Positions 49,301 through 61,900 of a stretch of 64,000 nt of DNA are shown here, one piece after another. The notes under the pieces were generated by a model. The model saw only the letters and a program-made list of their open reading frames with translations. It had not been told where the DNA came from and ran no database searches. The stretch's first letter is position 1; each line of letters opens with the position of its first letter. The position numbers and the translations under genes were made by a program. This DNA is from Xestospongia bergquistia (taxonomy: Eukaryota; Porifera; Demospongiae; Haplosclerida; Petrosiidae): assembly GCA_963965975.1 (NCBI GenBank), contig OZ014416.1:3224001-3288000 (forward strand). The letters run 5' to 3'.

Positions 49301-51978
49301 ACTCTCTTATCTTTGCTCTATTTTAATTTATTCACAAAAATTGTGAAAATCACAAAGATTGGGATCCTCAAAATTTCCCACTATATGGTAGCTATACCTA
49401 AACTTCCTAGAGAATATCCCAAAGGTACAAAGAGGGAATCTTCTGATGTAGACGTTTCTACACCTCACAAGAGTCTAAGGCAATACTTGACATGTTTGGT
49501 CAATGGAGAGCTTTGACTGATAGTTGTAGTGGCATACATATTATTGCTATCTTAAATGGAAAGAAAATGAAGTGTTAAGTGGCATAATTCACTCTTGTAC
49601 ACATGTAAAGTATGTGATATGAACATTCATGTACACGTTTTGATAAGGATACCTTCTAGATCTCTGGTGACTGTGACTTATAGTGATAAAAAATATTCTC
49701 TTAAACTTGTTTATTGCTATAACATTTAAATACATGTACATGTAATCTTTTGCTGACAAACATATAATCAACTTTGATATGCATATAACTTATGTTTGTT
49801 TATGAGTTTCTTGAGTTTCTTTAGCTTTTGTATGGTCTCTGTGTGTGTATGACTACTCTCCTACAAGACAATAATGTTGATAATACATGTATTAATTACA
49901 AGGTGCTGATTACCAAATGTGGACAAACAAAGTAATATAATCAACATAAACACATTAGAACAAAAGGACATAATTGTCAAAAACACACTGTATGGTCATT
50001 GCTTATAGGCACATGTCAATTATTAAAGGAAGTTGTATTTTCTCTAACCTTGTACATGTATGTTCATTACCATGGTAGATCTTTTGTTCATCCAGTTATT
50101 GCAATCTAGCTATTCCACATGTGTAAAGTCATACTGACCAGTAACAGTAGTTATATCTATTATAATTTTGTTACATTATGATTGACTATCTCAGTTTGCT
50201 ATAAACATGTATCATACACATGTACATGTCACGTTCAACTGCAATGAGTGACTTAAAGTTTTTGATGCTCTGGAAAAGAAGGAAAATCTTACAAATAATG
50301 TACTATTGTAACATATATTGAATAATCCATACTATTCTTTGTGGGTGTTCCTATGTAACTAGAGATACATGTATGTTGGGTCAAAGTCTATTAACACAAA
50401 GTGGTTTTATTTTCTGACATTTAAGTTGACTAAATATTTCTTTGGTATGTATTCTTTTGTGTGCATGGTGAATATGTGGACAAATCCCTGACCAAACTAA
50501 TGTTTGCTTAGATAGACATGTACAAGGATATTATTATTCAGAAAAAGTCATACTGAATTTTTTTGTTCTCTACTTGTATATATTGAGTCATATTTTTATT
50601 GTAGGACCTCAAGAAAGGCTTGAAGAGTATCCCAAACTAAAGGAAATCATTTGTCTCAAAGTAAGATCATAAACAGCTACTATGCTAGACTTAGCTCTGG
50701 CAATTCTAGGAAATGACACTTCAAAAGACATACTAAATATACCTGTAGTATAAAAGATATAGACATTTGTGTGTAGTAAAGTATATACACTTAATTATAG
50801 ACCAAGGATTTTTCCTGTAGATGACAGGTGATTATTTGTTTTAATAATATACAGTAATCAGATACTGCCTTGTATCATTCAAAGTGTGTATGATTATACC
50901 TCTGGTATGTCATTTATAGTATGGAGTGACATTTCCTAGTAGTACTATTAGTATATTAGTATCTCCCTGTCTAGTATTCAGTTTATATTGTAACGTTTTG
51001 GTAGAGGGCATTGTAGTAAACATTATTTTCTTTTGAAATGGTTTTGTTAAACTAATATCAATTTAACTATACTAACACTTCAATGAATTTTATTGTATCA
51101 AGTATTAATTATAACCTTTGTTGTTTCTATGACATGTGGTGGCCACAATATGACTTTTTATGAATGGCCATTTTATGGCCTAAACATAATGGTGGTCTAA
51201 TATCTATAAAAGCTCAGTTTTCATGTGGTCCTATACTAAAGAATGCAGTATCAAGTTTAGCAGTTTGTATACAACATGCTACATTGATCTGGTATCTGAA
51301 AGTTTCTATAATTATTAAATGAGGATATCACATTAGTTATGATTGTAGTTTTCTTTTCTTAATGTATGATAAGAGGATGTTCCTTTAGTTATGACAGTTA
51401 TGTTATACAAGAGAGAGGTTCCACTGTAGTACATGTACATGTATGATCTAAGAATAATTTATTTTTTTAATATCATTTGCTCTGTTATAGGATGAACAAA
51501 TATATAAAGGTGCTACACCATTTGTTTATCTCAGTTGCGACCTTTTGAATTCTGACCTTACTAGCCAGGGTCAAAGTTTGATGTCATTCTCATTGACCCA
51601 CATCTAAAAGGGTGTCACAGATCAGTGATCATGCTCTCATGGCAACCATGGGTTTTGAAGAGGTATATTTATGTTTTTAAGGTTAATATATCATTGAAGA
51701 ATGCAATGGGAAGGACACTTTTGAGTATCAATATTAGTGAATTGATGTGGGTTTTCTAGTTATTGACCTCTAAATTGAGGACACACCTTATTATGATAGT
51801 TCAAATTTTGGTGTTACCTAGCTAAATGTACTACAGTACATATACATATAATAAGCAGTATAGCATCATGTACTGCCAGTAATTATTATGACCTTGATGA
51901 AACTACTTTTACTTACAGTATATGTGAAGGTATTTTGAGCATCCTTTCCTTCCTGTAAGTAAAAAGAGTATGTATATA

Positions 51979-52414
51979 CAGGGTTTCATTTAGGGGGGGT
52001 GGGGGGTGGGAGGGGGCATTTGCCCCCCCTTGCCAGAGTCTTGCCCCCCCCTTGGACATTAGGTTAGCCGGTTTTTTTCAAGGGGTAATTGGATGTAGTG
52101 AATACAGAACTGAAACTGAACACAAGGAATATACAGCATAAGATAACCTTAGGCTAAACACAAGAAGAATGTACAGTTTTTAACCTAAACAGCTATTCTT
52201 CTACTCTTGCTATTCCATGTCATTTGAAAACCACAAATGGTCTGAAAATGTGCCAGAAGCAATCTCAGAGGGTCTAAAATTCAAAAATTTTCTGGGGCAC
52301 ATGCCTCCAGACTCCCCTAGAGGGCACACTGTTGCACGCAGTTCCTTCGCCCCCCTAAATTTTCTCTAAGTATTATTTGGCCCCACCTTGTCCATTTTTC
52401 TAAATGAAACCCTG
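51979..52414. mobile_element. 436-bp hAT-like MITE (CAGGG termini)
   Basis: The ends are inverted repeats cagggtttcatttag and ctaaatgaaaccctg. The flanks share atgtata on both sides, consistent with an imperfect 8-bp target duplication. Terminal CAGGG is characteristic of hAT elements. The interior has G-rich and C-rich tracts and no transposase. The parent METTL14 intron at about 15030 has the flanking sequence but not the insertion, so the element arrived after the duplication or was lost from the parent. Confidence 0.82.
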
Positions 52415-54775
52415 ATGTATAAAAATGTCTCATGTAATCATATAGATCACTGTCATGTTAATAATCTTTACTATAAATATAGTTGCTATTAGACAACTGT
52501 GATCTAAATACTAGTAGACACAGAGACTACACTTTTGTAATTTATAGAATGTGCAATTTGTAACAATAATTGCATCATACATGTGTAGTTAATACCTGTT
52601 ACTCTATTGACATAATGATACATGTAATACAGAATATATTTTGTTTTTTAAAGTAACATCTGGTGTATGTGTACATGTCTTATTGATGGACATACATTTA
52701 CATCTAGGAGGTAATATTAGTTGGGTAATGTCATATCATAATACTATCAAACACTAAGTTGTTTCTATTCTACAGATTATGAATCCCAAGATAGAGGAGA
52801 TAGCAGCATCACGTTCCTTTGTATTTTTGTGGTATGGTTCATGTGAAGGACTAGATCTAGGAGAGGTAGTTACATTACATTGTAAGAGTGTGGTATGTGT
52901 GTGGGTCTAATTGCTTTGATTTATTAAAATATGATATAAGGTATAGTATGTGTTTATTAATAACTTTATTTGATTTCCTTGTATTTTCCTTTGTAGTGAT
53001 TTGTTAGGTGCATTGTTTCCCCACTCTTCATAGCATGCATGTGTGGGTGTGAGGATAAATGGAGAAGTGAGATTTCCATTGATGTGAGGAAATCTGTTGA
53101 GTGAAGACTAATGTTATGTGACACAGAGCCTAAATCAATAGTTTAAAATACCAAGGTACACTATACCTGTAGTAAGCTGTATTTGATGAATTTATTTTAA
53201 AGTGTGTTCAATTGTACATATAGATGAGATTGTTACATTGACTCATAGTATCCTTGTCAATTGCGTAGTGCTACTCTCCTGTACTCTGTTCACATTGGTG
53301 ATGACTGTAGTTTAGTGGAATTCCAATAATGACCTGCGTCATCGACTAACTTGGCCATCGTATCGTAGTTGCAATTTTTTGTGAGTCATAATGAAGCTTT
53401 TTATGGTTCATTCCTTATAACATTGAGTTAGTGGTTATACTCAATGTGACAGAGTATATAGTAGTGCATCTCCTTTGGTAATATGCAATATAGATGAATG
53501 TATCTTGCTAATGCATGTTGTTGTAATCTGTCTACATGTACTTCCTGTTATTGATGACCTTATGATTAAACTATTGGCCTCATTGTGCCATGAATGTTAA
53601 ATGATGTCAAAAAGTGAGTTGCAATGAATATTTTAATTGTGTATTTCTACATGTTATTTTAAATTATGCAATGTTTCTTTACAGATCATCCATTTTATGC
53701 ATCTATTCTCCTTTTATTTTCCATTTCCTTAGAACCATTCTCTTATGGGTATCAAAGGAACCGTGTGACAAAATTAAGATGAATATTATTATTATTTTTA
53801 TACTAATACTGACTTTGATGTTATTCAGAAGAGGTAATACATATACAAGTCTATTATGATCATGTACTAATGACATTGTTTATATATTTTGTGTAATAGC
53901 TGTTTCGCTTGAGATTATAATACTGGAACATTAACAAGTGTTTGTTTTTGTACCTCATATACATGTACACAAAACAGTATACAGTATATTCTCTGGAGTT
54001 TTGCATTAAAAATTACAAAAGTGATTGTTATAACAAAATGGGCTTTGCTCCATTTTATTGCCTGACAAAAAAGGTACCTGGCACTCATTTTAGACCGCTT
54101 GTTAATTACATGTCCCTTTGTTGTTTTATGTGCAACAATAAAAAGTGATGAAGAAAAGTAGACCATATACTTTCTACTGACAATGCAAATGGCAATTAAT
54201 TGATTTAATTAGTGTTATTACAAAGACTATGATAATGAATGGGTATGTCTGATCATGCTTTGAAGCTTGATTCTCCCATTCTACAGCCACTGCATCTACT
54301 GACCCTCCAATGTTCACAACTTCAAAGTGTGTAATTTTCTTGCTAATGTGGCTTGTATGTATAAAGTCTGAAACTTTGTTTTACAATAATGTATTGTTGT
54401 TATTATCTAGGCTGATTGGACTAACTCTTGAAATTCCAACTTACATAAAGAATTTATCTTTAAAAATTTGGTTACTTGTGTAGTAATTTTTATATGGATT
54501 ATGTTATCTTGTTTGTGTTCTTTTCAAACAAACTACAAGATAGAGAGCTGTTGTCCAAAGACTTCGCCTCCTAAAGGTCAAGGGTTGGATGTGATAGAGA
54601 AAATATCATTTATGCTGGAAGAGTTTGTGGTAGAAGAATACTGAGTCTTAGATTCCTATCATGATGTCATAATGATGCAATAATTTTTATGCATAAAATA
54701 TGTGATTATTTGAATTTCGCTAGCGTATTGTACATGTGTAGTAGTTCTTTCCAATAATCACTTCAGGACGAGAAG

Positions 54776-57700
54776 ATGATTGCATGTATGCTGGTCTTTT
54801 TGCTCGTTTATGGCCGAACTAACGCATTATCGGCCGCGGAATGTAGTCAAGGTTAGTAGTTATTAATGCAGTCCATACGTTGGCCATTAAAACAGCCCAA
54901 ATGATGCATAACCGAGTTCAGTATTATCAATCTTAAACAAAATTAATGATGTATAATAATAATTATTATGTAAAATACTATAATGCATAAATTAGGGTGC
55001 ATAACATAATTATAATAATTGTTTCTATTTTGCAGTTAATACAATCACTCAACTATCCACAGTATCTTTGCAATGTATGATCAGCAACAATAACACTCTA
55101 GAAGTATACGTTCACTGGGAATTCTATGTATCTAGCACAATGATATCAATGGGAGTCATGATGTTAGATTGTGGAAATATACAGGTAAATGAAAATACTG
55201 ATATATACTACAGTTGTAGTTGAGCACTTTTTCTATTAAAATTAATACATATAGTGCTCTTCTGCATAATGAGATGGCAGTCTGTTGATTTTCACTGTAT
55301 GGATAATATCTGCAACAGCCAATGAGGTGCATGTATGTATTACCACAAGCATTTAATGAATTTTGTATTACGTAAGTTATAGCACTCCACGTGGTATTAT
55401 TGTTATAACACTTTACTTTCACATAACATTGTAATAACAATGATGGTATGCAAAGACTGCATGTTTCAATATGCATCGTAGCATGAATGTTCGACCATCT
55501 GTTTCCTGTGGTTTATTAGTATTTATAGTAGTTACTAAAGAAACATTTAAAATGATATTATTAAACATGTATTTGGTCAGAACTACTACCTGCTATGGTT
55601 TCTAGTTATTTGACCATGTGTTATATATGACCTGTCTATCCCTTCTTTACAGATAACCATAATTGATCAATATACAATAATTTCTGAAGGAAATAACAAT
55701 GTTATTGGCTCTTATAACGTATCCCTTCCCTCCATTCCATCTGATTGTTCTGTAATATCATGCGTATGCTACAAGGCCTTCTATGGTACCAGGAGGTACA
55801 AGTTACAGATTCCAACATGTACGCCTCCAATGTCACAAGGTATAGAAATTCATGCAAAAAGTCCAATTATATGTAATGTAGGAATATACTAATACTACAA
55901 TACACAGTAAATTATATGGAGTCACCATATATATACATATATAATGTACTGTAAGTATTGTATGTAGGCATTGTAGCATGAACTTTTATGTTGGGTCTTT
56001 GATGTTGACTAGTCTTTCTTACTATAGTAAGTTGACTAGCTTTGCAAACATGGTAACTTGACTAGCTTTAGTCCTTTTTTTGTTTATAGTAAGTTGAATT
56101 ACCTATAGTGAATTAAGGGTTGAGTATTTAATCACTACTCTAAATACAACAATGTTGGTTGTCAAGTATTTAAACGATTGCTATTATCTACTTTATCTAG
56201 TGTATATTGCCTAACATTATGTATGTCTTCTGTATTAAATGGACAGATAGAGTTTTAGTGCTTTACTTATGGCTATGAAAATTTATTTTAATATTTGTGA
56301 TGACAACTGTAGTTGATGAAAGTTCAACTGATATTGGTACACATGTACATGTACATGACCTAAAGCATTCTTGTAATGTGAATGAATAATTTTAAAGTTT
56401 AACTTATTCTCATTATTGCTGTTTTTAACTGTTAGTGAATGCTTATAATGTATAAAGATTGATGTGTGAATTATTTGAATAACTACAGTAATTGGTTCAA
56501 TTTACAATAAGTAATTAAGGAATGAATGGTCAGATGACTCATGTATGTCAGATGTACTGTTTTAATTTGAAACAGACATATAGTTGCTAATAGTTACTTT
56601 CAATTACTGTCATAACATATAAATGTATATAACTCACAATATGTTTTAAAGCTTATCATAATGTTAGGAGATGATATTTATGAAGGTACAGCCACCACTT
56701 TGTCTAAAACTTGCACAATGAAGTCAGGAATACATACTTAATAATCCTTGACATATGAGCAATAAATTATCAAACTTAAAACTTGTGGCTTACCTCCTTT
56801 CTCTTTGTCTCTGTCCCTCTGTCTGCTACTCTCTCACTCTCTCCCATTCCTTATCTAGAAGTGTCAACATCACTCTCTCCATTCAGTATGTACTCAAGTG
56901 TTATGCTTTATCCAACATCCCTTCTCACTGTTACTGATATAGATACTATCATCCCATCTAACGCTATTGCTAATACTCTGTTGCCCAGTACAGTTAGTAC
57001 TAATTCTACTATTACAAATGTTAAATTGATTAGTACCAGTATAACAGCTACCATTGAACTTACAGCTAACATCAAATCTGTTAATATTACTTCTAATATT
57101 CAATCTATTGCTGTGACAACCACCATTGCTTCTAATCGTTTAACTAATCCTAACACTGAAATAAATTCTACAAAATTTTCTTTCACAAACTTTGAATCTG
57201 CTAATAAAGTGAGGACAATTAAACTTATACCTACAAAGTCTGTTAGTGCTACTTCTGTCATAAAGTCTGTTAATACAAGTACTAACATTGTTCATTTGAC
57301 TGCTTCTAACATTGAACTACATTCACCAAAATTTTCTTCCACAAATTTTCGGTCTACTAGCGATACAAGTATAATATCTACTGAGTCTGTTCGTGTTACT
57401 TCAACAATAATAGAATTTACTTTTAATCATATGTCTTCATCTGTAGTTGTTCTCAGCAGTTCTATACCTAGCCTGCTGTTAGCATCAGATGTCAATAATA
57501 AAAGTGAGTTACTAACATGATTGATGTATACCATATAAAATCCTAAATATATTATATTATAGGTGTGTATTGTAGATCTTTTTCATACATAAAAGCATCA
57601 TATCTTAGATATACATGGCAATTATTTTTGTGAAAGCAATGAGTTCGTCATATTAAAAAGGCACAAATTAAATGTCTGTCCATGTTATTTTTGAAAATCT

Positions 57701-58869
57701 CAAACTTTGCGAGAGTTTAAAGACAGTAAAATTAACCTGATTTCCAGTTAAAATTGTCACTTGATAAAGCTATAATAGACTTAGTTTGTTTTTATTATTA
57801 ATTTATCATATATAGTTGGTTTATTTCTGTGTTTGTGTAGGTAAAACATTAATTGCTATCGTCTGCACAGTTGTAGTTACTGTTGTAATTACAATAGCTG
57901 TTATGTCAATTGTCTGGATGTTCAGTAGAAGATTTGCCTGTAGAAAGTGAGCACAAGATACTTTAAATAAAAATTATAATTATTTAATGTAATATACTTG
58001 ATTGTTCGTACTGGTTAAGTTGTTAAGAAACCATTTTATCCTTTATATTTTTACTAGATCATCACTAAAACAACACAAATTTGATAAATTTGATGAAGTA
58101 AGAATTGTATTATCTTCTGTTCATCATTTAGTACAGTACTGTGTCACTGATAGTGCTTTCTATATCATTGTTTTTATCTGTAGATGTGGACTCCAGTATT
58201 ACAAGAACTATCACCATCTCCCTCCGTAGTCACAGTTATTGCACCACTTAGTCCTACCTTCTGTGATTATCTAGATGTAACTAAAGAGACAAAATCAAAT
58301 CAGTACAATGATTCAACCTATGCAACTATTCAACAAAATGAAACACTAGTGTGTACTTCGGCGAGCACTAGTAGTAGTAGCAGCACAGGTGATAGTACAT
58401 CTTACACTCTATCTTTGTCATCAGGAATTTATTCTGATATCCAATTATACTCACCCTATCAAGGTATGTCTACTCCAACATTCTTTTCCACAATATCTGA
58501 CCATACTCTAAACAATAAGGAAAGCTACTATCACATTCTCTAGATGATTTAACTAAAGGTCAAGTAACAACAGATCAATCATCCAGTATATTAGAAAAGC
58601 CACTGCAAGACTCAATTATTATACAAGAAGAATCACCACAATCTGATTCAGCATTGATCAGTGTAAACTCACAATCACTGATTTTTTCCTTAAAAGTACA
58701 AGGTCATCAAACAAGTACCAAGATGTCACCACTAGATATGACTGCAGGTGGACTGGTGACTGAGACCAGTCATACTTTACCAAAGCATGTTAATAGTGAT
58801 TTGTCCAGTAGTACTGAGTATGATCTTAAAGAGCACTTACCCTATATTCATACGTATTATTTTGACTAG
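54776..58869 (+). CDS. Receptor C: predicted type I single-pass membrane protein, 8 exons
   Basis: This appears to be a distant relative of receptors A and B, unnamed. Exons: 54776-54851, 55036-55184, 55653-55839, 56859-57503, 57841-57946, 58058-58097, 58184-58463 and 58544-58869, in consistent phase, giving 602 aa. Exon 1 encodes a signal peptide (MIACMLVFLLVYG). Exons 2-3 encode a Cys-containing ectodomain (VSLQCMI, MLDCGN, SDCSVISCVCYKAFYG), ending in a phase 1 junction like A and B. Exon 4 is a 215-residue Ser/Thr/Asn/Ile-rich stalk. Exon 5 is the membrane helix (LIAIVCTVVVTVVITIAVM), followed by basic residues, and exon 6 is a short linker. The tail (exons 7-8) has SPTFCDYLDV, STYATI (fits the ITIM consensus) and GIYSDIQLYSPY. 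The last intron is only 80 bases; reading through it would stop the protein at 58541-58543. RPL23 begins 88 bp after the stop. Confidence 0.68.
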
Positions 58870-58921
58870 AATAATGTTTCATTCATATTATTGCAAAATT
58901 CAATATAACATGTGTGGAGAT

Positions 58922-58933
58922 TCTGCGCATGCG
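58922..58933 (+). promoter_or_regulatory. NRF1/alpha-Pal-like palindrome upstream of RPL23
   Basis: The sequence tgcgcatgcg, 25-36 bases before the RPL23 ATG, matches the palindromic NRF1 consensus GCGCATGCGC except at its edge. GC-rich palindromes are rare in this AT-rich window, so it stands out. With receptor C ending at 58869, it lies in an 88-bp spacer that must contain the RPL23 core promoter. NRF1 binding is inferred. Confidence 0.6.
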
Positions 58934-58957
58934 TAAAGTGGTGCACGTTGTGTCAAG

Positions 58958-61900
58958 ATGTCGAAACGAGGTATGTCTTTTTTCTATCCCTCACAATCGC
59001 TGCTCTGGCAACGATTAATATGTAGTTGTGAAAACGTTTAGGTCTATGAACTAGCATAGAATGATTTAATCTTGTTGTTGTGTGAGTTAAATTGAGAAAA
59101 GGGTACTATATAAGTAATCCACTGATTAGTGGTAGCCCGTGAGATTTTTATAGGTTTTTTAAAGAAAGTGATGTTTGACAGTGTAGATTAACTATAGATG
59201 TTAATGTTTCTAGTATTAGTTGTCAAAAGTTTAAGTAAATGTGGTAGACAAAGAACCTAATGCATTTTTGTTTCAACTATTTACCAACTTGGTTATTCTT
59301 TGCTCTTTGCTATTTTGACCGTAGCTGCTAAGGGAGCTGCTGGCTCTAAGTTTCGTATTTCTCTGGGTCTTCCTGTGGGTGCTGTCATGAACTGTGCTGA
59401 CAATACTGGTGCCAAGAACTTGTATATAATTGCTGTCAAAGGTATTAAGGGTCGACTTAACAGATTACCAGCAGCTGGAGCTGGTGACTTAGTATTGGCT
59501 ACTGTAAAGAAAGGAAAGCCTGAACTGAGAAAGAAAGGTAAAAAAAATCTGTTTATAGGGTTGTAGTCTCACATAACGAACCCCTTGTTCAAAGAAATGG
59601 GAGGACTTGGTGGGTTCTCTTTACCGTCACACATTCCTTATGCCATTTTTCTTATAGTGGTACTTTAGTGTTTTGTAAGGGCCTGTCACGTTATGTTCAG
59701 TGGCATCAAAAGAGACAATATGTGAATAATACAAAATATTAGAGAATATAATGAATGTGTGGTTAATATACCAAATTTCGCTTGATGATCTTACTATACA
59801 ATGTTTGATTTGAGTTTATCCACTTGTTTGTGGAAGTTCAACTTTATTTTATTGTGTAAGGTATATCTAAAGTAGTGAATTAATTCAACATAGTCATATA
59901 TGTGACCAAGCACCAGCTTGTCAGATAGTCAATAGGAATCCATCAGACTCTTCTGTTTAGGAACTGGTTACATGAGACTAATGGTACTGTTCACAGGATT
60001 ACTCTTTCTCATACTTGGGGTCCATTACAATTGTAATTGTAATTGAGTTGTCAATTACAAGTCAGGAGTTCCAATGAAAAATAATTCTATTTTCACTGAA
60101 ATTCTTGACTTTGTTGTAATTATACATATGTTGTCAACTATTAGCGATGTGCTAGTCAATGTTTAGTTTGTAGTATCTGTTAATATCATTTAGGATGTAC
60201 ATATTATAATATTACCTTTAGCTTCTATAAACATGCCCATTGTGTACTAATTTGTGAGCTTGATATAAATATGTCAATCAATATAAATAGAAACTGTCCG
60301 TTGAAGATTATCCTTTGTATTTTCAATACATTGATAATATACTGTTAGATGTTTACGTTCTATAGTGCTCATACAATAGTGACTTGTTGTGCTGGCTAAG
60401 TATTTGCCAAAGCATTCAAGTTTCTCATATGCTCAAGGAATAAATATTATTAATTATGCTACTACACACTTATTGCTTGAATTTTATTAAAATAGTTTCT
60501 GTTGAAATTAATAATTTACCGTATAGCGGGTTTTTTTCGAGGGATAAAATTTTCGTGGTTTTCATGGTTGAGAAACAAACCACGAAGTATTTACCCACGA
60601 AAGTTAATTAGGTCTAATGTGCCACGCCCATTAATGCGTGCACATGATTGCACGCACGTTATCATGTTGTTGATCAGCGAGTCTTAGATTCAGTATGGCC
60701 TTATTTCGATACTTCAAGAGGGAAAGGAACAACCTACCTGATTGTCATGGCCCTTTAGCACAATCTATACCATCAACTTCCAGCAGCTGCCAAGTAGGAA
60801 GTTTCAGGACTGCAACTGCGAAAATATAATGGGGGTTGCCAGTTTCTCTCTGGCACTCAAGTTTTTCCCCAAATTTAGTATCCCAGATCACTTTGTACTG
60901 GTGGTAGCCTTGTGTTATGGCTTGAATTTCGAAGTATGCCATTTGTACACCCCACGTTATAAGGGGTGTGGTTTAGACTAGATCGCTCGACCATGAAATT
61001 TTTACCACGAACCAGCAAAATTTTTGACATCCACGAAAATTTTGCCCCCTTGAAAAAAAGCCGCTATACGGTATTAGGTCTTCCACTAAGCAATGGAGTG
61101 TATCTTTAAAGTTGGTAAACTTATTGAAGCAAATGTAATTGATGTATTTGATGATTAAAGTAAAACAAATCCCATCATTATTTTGTCAGTTTTGATACAT
61201 AGAGCCACAAACTTGCTACTGCCACTTACAAGCAGCATTAAAATAAAAAACATATTGTAAACACTAACCCTTAAGCATAAGAAAAACAACTTGTGATAAA
61301 AAATGTTTAAGTTGGAAGTATGGTAAAGAGAAAAATAGACATAACAACAGACTAGATCTGTCCATCATGAGCACTCAAGCAGATGTCGCCTCTGGGTTAC
61401 TTCCTTTCACTTTATTCCCATTGGTTTCTATTAAATTTCAACCTTGGCTCTTTGCAAAGTCTGCCAATATCTTCTTTCTAATTTTTGAATTATTGTCAAT
61501 GTTGTGGTCGTTGCAAAATATTTTAATAGAGAAAGTTTTAAAGTAAAGTTTGAGTGGTTGTGCTATTTTTAATTCATTTTTGTGCTGTCTCTAAGATATA
61601 AAAATTATATGTATATTCTGAAGCAACAAAATGATTCTAGTATTTTTTGCAGTCTGTGCCTAGTGACATAGTTTAACATTTTTGGTGACTAATCCAAACC
61701 ATGTCTCTTTATTGCATCAGACCTTTAAGGATTAGTGACCCAGCTTAGTAAAACTCGATAAGAAAACATTATGCCTCACCTAGGAAACACTGCATAGTAA
61801 TACTAGGATTGTGTTGCTTCAGACTATACATTTAGTATTTGATATTGTTATATCTTTGAAACAGCACTACCAAAACAGCAAGTTCTCATCTTGCAACAAA

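Larger units (their letters stand above)
41845..54655 (+). pseudogene. METTL14 pseudogene: METTL14 duplicated pseudogene, 12.8 kb, exons and introns retained
   Basis: Copies of METTL14 exons appear in order: exon 1 about 41915-42010, exon 2 about 42810-42895, exon 6 at 50605-50660, exon 7 at 51491-51662, exon 8 at 52776-52865, exon 9 about 53060-53155, exon 10 at 53733-53833 and exon 12 about 54411-54655. Exons 3, 4, 5 and 11 were not found. Introns around exons 6 to 12 are recognisably homologous to the parent (for example the gaagcttgattctcc block at both loci), so this is a DNA duplication, not a retrocopy. Several AG/GT splice sites persist. Exon 7 has lost 8 bases and its active-site motif reads DPHL, exon 10 is scrambled after its first third, and exons 1, 2, 9 and 12 carry stops. 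No functional protein can be made. The large gap between exons 2 and 6 is filled with repeats. Confidence 0.85.

Noticed and set aside
56755-56937. Frame extending receptor C exon 4 upstream with a hydrophobic stretch
   Set aside because: The added sequence is a CT-rich polypyrimidine tract before the AG acceptor at 56858, not a signal peptide.
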